11,046 nt of DNA. It comes from JAWLGW01 sp964569055. GTDB taxonomy: Bacteria > Planctomycetota > J058. The stretch covers positions 1-11,046 of the forward strand of contig CAZMSZ010000259.1 of assembly GCA_964569055.1 (NCBI GenBank), read 5' to 3'. The position numbers and the translations under genes are program-made. Under the pieces are notes generated by a model. The model worked only from the letters and a program-made list of their open reading frames with translations, did no database searches and was not told the DNA's origin. Position 1 is the stretch's first letter. Each line of letters starts with the position of its first letter. Positions 1 to 4,656 of the stretch are shown one piece after another.

Positions 1-1531
1 CGAGCAGGAGCGCCGCGAGCGTCGACTTGCCGCCGCCCGAGGGGCCGGTCAGGCCGATCGCCTCGCCCGGGCCGACCTCGAGCGTGACGCCGCGCACGCG
101 CGGCGGCTTGTGGGCCGCGTAGCCGAAGCTCACGTCCAGCAGGCGCAGGGGCCCGCGCGGGCGCGGCGTCACGCTCGCCGCGGCCGGGCGCGCCTCGAGC
201 GGGAGGTCGGCCAGCTCGCTCAGCGCCGCGGCGGCGTCTTCGGCGAGGTCGAGCTCGTCCTCGTCGCGCGCCAGCGCCGCGGCGCGGGTCGTGACGGCGG
301 CGGTCAGGAGCAAGAGCGCCAGGAGCCCGCCCGGTCCGAGCCGGCCATCGAGAGCGGCCAGGCCGCCGGCCCCGAGCGCGGCGGCCAGCGCCAGGGCGGC
401 GGCCAACCCCGGAGCGGCGGCCGCGAGCGCCTGGCGGCCCGCGTCCTCCTGCCCCACGCTCACGGCGCGGGCGCTGGGGCTGGCGACCTCGGCCACGAGC
501 TCCTCGTCGAGCCCGCCGAGCTTGCAGCGCTCGACCTGGTCGGGCGAGTGCGCCAGGGATCGCCCGCTCGCCTGGAACCGGGTCTTGTAGCGACGAGAGC
601 GCGAGCGGAGGAGCGTCCGCGCGGCGAGCACGTGCGCCGCCCCGATCGCGAGGACCAACGCCGCTGCGGCCAGGTCGAGGCGCGCGATTCCGAGCAGGAG
701 CGCCGGCACGGCCAGCGCGTCGAGGCCCGCCCGGCCCGGCGCGCCGGTGAACACGTCGGCCAGCCGCGTGGGCCAGCGGACGATCCGCGCCAGGTCCTCG
801 GGGAGTCGGTAGGTGAAGAACGCGAAGGCCAGGCGCGGGAGCCGCTGGAGCACGGCGGTCGTGTGGAGCGTCCCGAGGCGGCGCGCCAGGCGCCCGAGGC
901 AGGCCTCGCGGAGGAGGGCCAGCACCAGGATCGCGAGGGTGGCCGTCGCCAGGGTGGGCGCCCAGCTGATCCCGGCGCCCTCGCCGAGGCGCTCGAGCGC
1001 CAGCGCGGCTGCGAGCGTGGGCGCCGCCTGCAACGCCGCGCAGGCCGCCGCCGCCAGCGCCAGCCCGGCGGCCGGGCGCACGGCGCGGGCCAGCGCGGGC
1101 AGGAGCGGCGGCGGAGCGCCGCCGCGGACGAAGGCGTCCGTGGGCCGAAAGGTCAGCACGACGCCGGTGAAGATCTGGTCGAACTCCTCGATCGGCCGCG
1201 CGTGGCGCCCCGCGCCCGGGTCGTTGAGGTGGACGAGGCCGCCCTCGATCCCCTCCACCACGACGAAGTGAATGAAGCGGACGTGCGCGATCAGCGGGAA
1301 GCCATGGCGCGGGAAGTCGGCGAGCTCCGCCCGCAGCGCCCGCCCGGCCAGGCCGAGCTCGCGCCCCACGCGGAGGAGGTCCCCCGCGGTGGCGCAGTCG
1401 CGCGAGATCCCGGCGCGGGCCCGCAGCTCCTCGAGCGGGACGTAGCGGCCGTAGTAGTCGAGGACCATGCCGAGCGCCGCGATCGGGCACTCGGTGGTCT
1501 GGGCCTGGCGGAAGGTGCGGGTGCGGATGAT
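1..1531 (-). CDS. C39-peptidase ABC exporter of the NHLM type, partial at left edge, with no canonical start codon
   Basis: Exporter that should cleave double-glycine leaders on the cytoplasmic side and pump the released peptide across the inner membrane. Reading leftward, the N-terminal C39 domain has Cys (TEC, codon 1489-1487), His (IHF, codon 1270-1268) and Asp (NDP, codon 1222-1220). A Gln sits six residues before the Cys. The spacing Cys-73-His-16-Asp is identical to that in the second exporter at 4653-6812. An Ala/Leu-rich membrane domain follows, then FGY and a Walker A (GPSGGGKST, bases 46-20). The window edge removes the rest of the nucleotide-binding domain. The frame is open back to a TGA at 1619-1621, but it holds no ATG, GTG, TTG or CTG before ATG 1468-1466, which lies after the catalytic Cys and would destroy the peptidase. 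I set the start at two adjacent ATC codons (1531-1526), where homology to the other exporter begins. This is a guess. The gene follows the precursor genes on the same strand, which suggests they are its cargo. Confidence 0.85.
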   Translation of the reverse strand, partial: MIRTRTFRQAQTTECPIAALGMVLDYYGRYVPLEELRARAGISRDCATAGDLLRVGRELGLAGRALRAELADFPRHGFPLIAHVRFIHFVVVEGIEGGLVHLNDPGAGRHARPIEEFDQIFTGVVLTFRPTDAFVRGGAPPPLLPALARAVRPAAGLALAAAACAALQAAPTLAAALALERLGEGAGISWAPTLATATLAILVLALLREACLGRLARRLGTLHTTAVLQRLPRLAFAFFTYRLPEDLARIVRWPTRLADVFTGAPGRAGLDALAVPALLLGIARLDLAAAALVLAIGAAHVLAARTLLRSRSRRYKTRFQASGRSLAHSPDQVERCKLGGLDEELVAEVASPSARAVSVGQEDAGRQALAAAAPGLAAALALAAALGAGGLAALDGRLGPGGLLALLLLTAAVTTRAAALARDEDELDLAEDAAAALSELADLPLEARPAAASVTPRPRGPLRLLDVSFGYAAHKPPRVRGVTLEVGPGEAIGLTGPSGGGKSTLAALLL

Positions 1532-1538
1532 GGGAGGA

Positions 1539-1557
1539 CCCCGCGAGGAGCGCGGGG
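1539..1557 (-). promoter_or_regulatory. Hairpin just upstream of the left exporter
   Basis: A perfect 7-bp inverted repeat (CCCCGCG / CGCGGGG) with a 5-base loop lies between the precursor array and the exporter, about 8 bases before the first homologous codons. In the minus-strand transcript the loop reads CUCCU. No U-tract follows, so it is not a classical terminator. An attenuating or RNA-processing hairpin here would let precursors be made in excess over the exporter, as in many bacteriocin operons. That role is inference, and GC-rich DNA makes such hairpins by chance. Confidence 0.35.
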
Positions 1558-1610
1558 CCGCGACCGCCTCGCGGCGGCCCGCGGCCCGGTGGGTACGGAC
1601 TGCTAGGAGC

Positions 1611-1661
1611 TCAGCTCGTCATGTCGCCGGCCACGAGGTCGAGCGCCGGCTCGGAGACGTC
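1611..1661 (-). pseudogene. Tail remnant of a fourth Nif11-type precursor gene
   Basis: The minus strand reads DVSEPALDLVAGDMTS then TGA (1613-1611). This aligns without gaps to the end of the precursor at 1685-1912 (ELSELELDLVSGGLPS, TGA): by hand count 41 of 51 bases match, including the stop and an equal distance from the Gly-Gly position to the stop. The remnant has Gly-Asp in place of Gly-Gly. The bases upstream (1662-1684) do not resemble the rest of a precursor and run straight into the stop of the preceding gene in another frame, so the head of this copy is missing. It is probably a deletion scar of a longer tandem array, and it directly abuts the exporter that lacks a start codon. 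Confidence 0.6.
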
Positions 1662-1684
1662 GTGGAGACGGACGCGCGGTCGGG

Positions 1685-1912
1685 TCAGCTCGGGAGGCCG
1701 CCGGACACGAGGTCCAGCTCCAGCTCGGAGAGCTCGCTCTCCGCGAGCACCTCCTCCGCCTCGGCCTCCGTGAACTCGTGGCCGCGCGCGCGGGCCAGGG
1801 CCACGAGGGCGCCAGCGCCGCTGGCGGCGTTCATGGCCGCGCGGACCTGCTCGGCGAGCTCGGGGTCGGACGCGACCCCGGCCCGGAAGTCCTTCACGCT
1901 CTGCTTCGACAT
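1685..1912 (-). CDS. Nif11-type leader peptide precursor 1 (core LPS)
   Basis: 75-residue precursor. Nearly all of it is a Nif11-like leader: Val6/Phe9 helix start, ALARARG at 38-44, EFTEAEAEEVL at 46-56, the acidic stretch ELSELELDLV at 60-69, and Gly-Gly at 71-72. Only three residues (Leu-Pro-Ser) follow the Gly-Gly, with no Cys. The ATG start is supported by GAGGGAGG (1924-1917) four bases upstream. It is the last intact copy in the array, nearest the exporter, and the most diverged in the middle of the leader. Known family members are ribosomal natural-product precursors whose leader binds the maturation and export proteins. A three-residue product would be far below the usual size, so a non-classical role is possible. 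Confidence 0.85.
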   Translation of the reverse strand: MSKQSVKDFRAGVASDPELAEQVRAAMNAASGAGALVALARARGHEFTEAEAEEVLAESELSELELDLVSGGLPS

Positions 1913-1970
1913 GCGGCCTCCCTCGTGGTGGATCCTGAATCGCCGCGGCGACGACGCGCGGAGGGCTCGA

Positions 1971-2207
1971 TCAGACGCCGCTGGTTGCGCCGCCCCCGGC
2001 CACGAGGTCGAGCTCGAGCTCGGAGAGCTCGCCCTCGGCCAGGACCTCGTTCGCCTCGGCCTCGGTGAACTCGAAGCCGCGCGCGCGGGCGAGGGCGATC
2101 ACCGCCGCGGAGTCACCGCCGGCGTTCATGGCCTCGCGCACCTCGTCGGCGAGGGCCGAGTCGGCCGCGAGGGCGGCCCGGAAGTCGTTGACGCTCTGCT
2201 TCGACAC
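1971..2207 (-). CDS. Nif11-type leader peptide precursor 2 (core GATSGV)
   Basis: 78-residue precursor with a leader matching precursor 3 at about 56 of the first 72 residues (hand count). It has ARARGFEFTEAEANEVL in the middle and ELSELELDLVAGG before the cut site. The tail after Gly-Gly is GATSGV: it holds one Thr and one Ser but no Cys, so an internal lanthionine cannot form. The start is GTG, chosen because AGGAGG (2218-2213) lies five bases upstream and the N-terminus MSKQSV matches precursor 1. Fifty-eight bases separate its stop from the start of precursor 1. It shares an identical 11-bp 5' stretch with precursor 1 (CCACCACGAGG on the minus strand), so the duplication included the translation signal. 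Confidence 0.87.
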   Translation of the reverse strand: MSKQSVNDFRAALAADSALADEVREAMNAGGDSAAVIALARARGFEFTEAEANEVLAEGELSELELDLVAGGGATSGV

Positions 2208-2212
2208 GCGTA

Positions 2213-2218
2213 CCTCCT
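2213..2218 (-). promoter_or_regulatory. Shine-Dalgarno site that fixes the GTG start of precursor 2
   Basis: AGGAGG on the minus strand with a five-base spacer to GTG 2207-2205. No other start codon fits as well, and the encoded N-terminus then matches the sister precursors. Confidence 0.8.
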
Positions 2219-2278
2219 CGTGGTGGGTCGATCGTGCGGATCAGTCGTGCGCAGCGACGGCGCGTGCCCGGCGGGCGG

Positions 2279-2515
2279 TCAGGAGGCGCCGCCTCCGCAG
2301 CCGCCGGCCACGAGGTCGAGCTCGAGCTCGGAGAGCTCGCCCTCGGCGAGGGCCTCCCGCGCCTCGGCCTCGGTGAACTCGAAGCCCCGCTCGCGGGCGA
2401 GGGCGAGCAGCGCCGCGGAGTCGCCGCCGGCCTCCATGACCTCGCGCACCTGCTCGGAGAGGGCGGGGTCGGCCGCGACCGCGGCCCGGAACTCGTTTAC
2501 CTGAAGCTGCGACAC
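2279..2515 (-). CDS. Nif11-type leader peptide precursor 3 (core CGGGAS)
   Basis: 78-residue precursor, first in the leftward operon. Its Nif11-like leader has VNEFRAAVAADPAL near the start, ALARERGFEFTEAEAREAL in the middle and ELSELELDLVAGG at 60-72. The tail is CGGGAS and carries the only Cys found in any of the three precursors. The GTG start is supported by AGGAGGGG (2526-2519) just upstream. The N-terminus (MSQLQVNEF) departs from the MSKQSV of the other two, and its 5' region lacks their shared 11-bp element, so it may be the older or differently regulated copy. A promoter-like sequence lies 37 bases upstream. Export by one or both C39 transporters in the window is inferred from leader type and position. 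Confidence 0.87.
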   Translation of the reverse strand: MSQLQVNEFRAAVAADPALSEQVREVMEAGGDSAALLALARERGFEFTEAEAREALAEGELSELELDLVAGGCGGGAS

Positions 2516-2518
2516 GGA

Positions 2519-2526
2519 CCCCTCCT
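2519..2526 (-). promoter_or_regulatory. Shine-Dalgarno site of precursor 3
   Basis: AGGAGGGG on the minus strand; the AGGAGG core ends five bases before GTG 2515-2513. It touches a 6-bp inverted repeat (2526-2542), so pairing there could affect initiation. Confidence 0.75.
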
Positions 2527-2542
2527 GGCCGGCACTCGGCCA
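2526..2542. promoter_or_regulatory. Inverted repeat next to the precursor 3 ribosome-binding site
   Basis: Arms TGGCCG and CGGCCA with a five-base centre. It lies between the putative precursor promoter and the Shine-Dalgarno site, so it would be in the 5' leader RNA. It could be an operator or an RNA hairpin. Chance is possible in GC-rich DNA. Confidence 0.3.
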
Positions 2543-2548
2543 ACGGGA

Positions 2549-2563
2549 GAGATTCTAGATCTC
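2549..2563. promoter_or_regulatory. AT-richer inverted repeat over the putative -10 element
   Basis: Arms GAGAT and ATCTC around TCTAG. This is among the few AT-richer stretches in the window. It overlaps the putative minus-strand -10 at 2557-2552. Confidence 0.35.
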
Positions 2564-2581
2564 GGCGAGGAACCCCCGCAA
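2552..2581 (-). promoter_or_regulatory. Putative sigma-70-type promoter of the precursor operon
   Basis: Minus strand: TAGAAT (2557-2552, five of six to TATAAT) preceded after 18 bases by TTGCGG (2581-2576, three of six to TTGACA). It is 37 bases upstream of the GTG of precursor 3. The -35 match is weak; the position in the only sizeable divergent gap supports it. On the plus strand a weaker TAGATT (2632-2637) precedes the cyclic-nucleotide-fold gene, but I see no matching -35. Confidence 0.4.
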
Positions 2582-2592
2582 TGGGGTTCTTC
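2567..2592. promoter_or_regulatory. Strong 10-bp inverted repeat overlapping the precursor promoter (operator or hairpin)
   Basis: Arms GAGGAACCCC and GGGGTTCTTC around a six-base centre. Nine of ten positions are complementary in DNA, and the tenth is a G-U pair in plus-strand RNA. It covers the spacer and -35 region of the putative leftward promoter and lies about 60 bases before the rightward gene. That placement suits a regulator-binding site controlling both operons. No T-tract follows, so it is unlikely to be a terminator. No DNA-binding regulator gene is in the window. Confidence 0.45.
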
Positions 2593-2653
2593 GGGGCCTC
2601 CAGCACACGAGCGCGCGGTCGTCGCCTCGGCTAGATTCAGCGTCGGGGGATCC

Positions 2654-3199
2654 ATGCGAAAGGTGCTGTACATCCTAGGCCGGCTCGCCGACGACGACGT
2701 CGATTGGCTGACCGTGGCCGGGAGCCGCCAGCGGCTCGGGCGCGGGACGGTGCTCGTGAGCGAGGGCGCGCCCAGCGATCAGGTGTTCCTGGTCCTCGAC
2801 GGCGAGCTGGCGGTGACGTCCTCGCGGACGGGTGATCGCGCGCTGGCCCGCCTCGGCAGCGGCGAGGTCGTGGGCGAGCTGTCGTTCCTCGATTCGCGGC
2901 CGCCGGTGGCCACCGTCGCGGTGGCCAGCGAGGAGGCGAGCGTGCTCGCGATCCCGCGCGGGGTGCTGACCGAGAAGCTCGAGGAGGACGCGCCCTTCGC
3001 GGCGCGCTTCTACCGGGCGCTGGGCTCGTTCCTGGCGGCGCGCCTGCGCAGCACGGTGCTCGAGCTGGGCGACGCGCGCGCGACCGGATCGGCCCGGGCC
3101 GACGATGCCGAGGACGAGCTCGACCCCGAGCTGCTCGACGCGCTCGAGCTGGCGGGCGCCCGCTTCGACTGGATGCTCGGCCGGCTGCGGGGCGAGTAG
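2654..3199 (+). CDS. Small cyclic-nucleotide-binding-fold protein of the NHLM export operon
   Basis: 181 residues, first gene of the rightward operon. The N-terminal MRKVLYILGRL is followed by a cNMP-binding jelly roll: GTVLVSEGAPSDQVFLVLDG, then GSGEVVGELSFLDSRPPVATV around residues 71-91. The phosphate-cassette Glu (GEL) is present. The Arg that binds the cyclic phosphate in CRP/PKA is not in its normal place (Pro there, an Arg two positions earlier), so cyclic nucleotide binding is doubtful. A helical tail with an acidic stretch (DDAEDELDPELLDALEL) follows; there is no helix-turn-helix. A related cyclic-nucleotide-domain family (TIGR03896, two domains) is known to accompany NHLM transporters in cyanobacteria. 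A regulatory or assembly role for the exporter is inferred. The ATG follows GGGGGA by only three bases; no better start lies nearby. Confidence 0.85.
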   Translation: MRKVLYILGRLADDDVDWLTVAGSRQRLGRGTVLVSEGAPSDQVFLVLDGELAVTSSRTGDRALARLGSGEVVGELSFLDSRPPVATVAVASEEASVLAIPRGVLTEKLEEDAPFAARFYRALGSFLAARLRSTVLELGDARATGSARADDAEDELDPELLDALELAGARFDWMLGRLRGE

Positions 3200-4656
3200 T
3201 GTCGCAGCGGCCGGGCGGGTTGTTCCGCAAGCAGGCGCTCGAGCGGCTGTCGTCCCCCGATCGCCTCGACGAGCTGCTGGTCGTGCTCGGCCGGCGCGAC
3301 TGGCTGCTGCTCGCCACCGCGGCGACGCTCGTGGGCGCGGCGCTGGCGTGGGGCGTCCTGGGGCGGATCCCGCTCTACGCCGAGGGGCGCGCGGTCCTGG
3401 CCCGCCCGGGTGCGGTGGCGCCGCTCGCGGCGCACGCGGCGGGAGTCCTCGAGCGGCTCGACCTCGAGGTGGGCGCGCGGGTCGAGGCGGGGGCGGTGGT
3501 GGGGCGGGTGGACCAGCCGCTCCTCGAGCAGCGGCTGGCCGAGCGGCGACGGGCGCTCGAGCGGACGGCGGCGCACCACGCCGCCCGCCGCGCCGGCCAG
3601 GCGGCGGAGCACGCCGCCGTCCGCGCGGCGCTCGAGCTGCGCCGCGACCGCGCCGAGCGCCGGATCGAGGAGGCGCGGGCCGCCGCCGACGCGGCGTACC
3701 GCGGGCTGGCGGCGGCCGCCGCCCAGGACCGCGCGCGGCTGGCCGAGCTGGAGGCGCTGGCCCGCGCGCACCTCCTCGCGGCGCGCGAGCGCCAGGCGGC
3801 GGTTCGGCGGCTGCGGACGGAGGGGAGCTCGTCCGACCAGGGCGTGCTCGACGCGGAGCGGGTGGTCGTCGCCGCGGGCAGCGTGCTCGGCGACGTCGAC
3901 CTGCGCGCGTTCGCGCTCTCCCAGGCCGAGCTCGCCGCCGAGCAGGCCTGGGTCGAGGCGCTCCACCGCACGCTCGACCTCGAGGACGCGCTGAGCGCGA
4001 TGGACCAGGAGGAGGCGCGCCTGGCCGCCCGCGAGGCCGAGCTGGCCGCCGACCAGACCCTGGAGCTGGCCGCGGCGCGCGCCGAGGTCGAGGCGGCCGA
4101 GCTCGAGCTGCACGAGGCCGCGACGTTGCGCGCGGCGCGCTCGGGGACGGTGCTGGAGCTGGCCGTCGTGGTGGGCGACCACGTGGCGCCGGGCCAGCGC
4201 CTGGCGTCGCTGATCGCCGACGGCTCGTCCGAGGGGCCGCTCGTGGCGCTGGGCTTCTTCGACGTGAAGGGCGGCAAGCTGGTGCGGCCGGGCGCGCGCG
4301 CCGAGCTCACGCCCGACATGGTCGAGCGGGAGCGGTTCGGCGGGGTGGTGGGCCACGTTCGGGAGGTCGCCACGTTCCCCCTGAGCACCGCCGCTGCCGC
4401 GAGCCTGTTGGGCGACCGCGAGCAAGCCGCGTCGCTGACCGCCAAGGGGCGGCAGGTCCACCTCACGATCGAGCTGGAGCCTGCGCCCGGGACCGTGAGC
4501 GGGTACGCCTGGACGCTCTCGGGCGGCCCGGAGCTCGCGCTGAGCGAGGGGACCACGGCCGACGTCCGGGTGCGCGTGGAGGAGGTCCCGCCGCTGGCGC
4601 TCCTGCTCCCGGCGCTGCGCGCGCTCCTGCTCGACGAGAGGCCCGCTTGGCGGTGA
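3199..4656 (+). CDS. NHLM-type HlyD-family periplasmic adaptor (secretion protein)
   Basis: 485-residue membrane-fusion protein that would bridge the inner-membrane exporter to an outer-membrane channel. Residues 1-34 (FRKQALERLSSPDRLDELL) match the cytoplasmic N-terminus of the NHLM secretion-protein family (TIGR03794). One membrane helix spans about 35-55 (WLLLATAATLVGAALAWGVL). Lipoyl-like halves lie at about 82-108 (GARVEAGAVVGRVDQPLLEQRL) and 312-345 (SGTVLELAVVVGDHVAPGQRL). Between them runs a long Ala/Glu/Arg-rich helical hairpin of about 200 residues. The C-terminal part (YAWTLSGGPELALSEGTTADVRV) fits the beta-barrel and membrane-proximal domains. As I recall, family members are nearer 400-420 residues; the excess sits in the hairpin. 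The GTG start overlaps the preceding stop by one base (TAGTG), so it is likely coupled by translation. No TolC-like outer-membrane protein is in the window. Confidence 0.92.
   Translation: MSQRPGGLFRKQALERLSSPDRLDELLVVLGRRDWLLLATAATLVGAALAWGVLGRIPLYAEGRAVLARPGAVAPLAAHAAGVLERLDLEVGARVEAGAVVGRVDQPLLEQRLAERRRALERTAAHHAARRAGQAAEHAAVRAALELRRDRAERRIEEARAAADAAYRGLAAAAAQDRARLAELEALARAHLLAARERQAAVRRLRTEGSSSDQGVLDAERVVVAAGSVLGDVDLRAFALSQAELAAEQAWVEALHRTLDLEDALSAMDQEEARLAAREAELAADQTLELAAARAEVEAAELELHEAATLRAARSGTVLELAVVVGDHVAPGQRLASLIADGSSEGPLVALGFFDVKGGKLVRPGARAELTPDMVERERFGGVVGHVREVATFPLSTAAAASLLGDREQAASLTAKGRQVHLTIELEPAPGTVSGYAWTLSGGPELALSEGTTADVRVRVEEVPPLALLLPALRALLLDERPAWR

Larger units (their letters stand above)
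1611..2515 (-). repeat. Tandem array of Nif11-type precursor genes (three intact copies, one tail remnant)
   Basis: Starts are spaced 308 and 295 bases apart (2515, 2207, 1912). The part encoding the region before and through the Gly-Gly is the most conserved: a 44-base block at 1996-2039 recurs exactly at 2304-2347. The tails after Gly-Gly differ completely. A conserved leader and recognition site with a variable end is the usual pattern of a diversified precursor family. Confidence 0.85.

Noticed and set aside
110..1606. Long plus-strand open frame over the left exporter
   Set aside because: It is the exact codon-register antisense of the C39 exporter; its product is low-complexity Arg/Gly/Ala/Glu without motifs, as expected for GC-rich shadow frames.
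1619..1684. Ser/Thr-rich extension of precursor 1 if its TGA were read through
   Set aside because: It looks like a lanthipeptide core (PDRASVSTTSPSRRSTS...) but it is the out-of-frame reading of the fourth precursor remnant, which explains the bases better; no recoding signal is visible.
2234..2653. Upstream extension of the cyclic-nucleotide-fold protein
   Set aside because: The in-frame extension reads antisense through precursor 3 and the promoter region; homology begins at the ATG at 2654.
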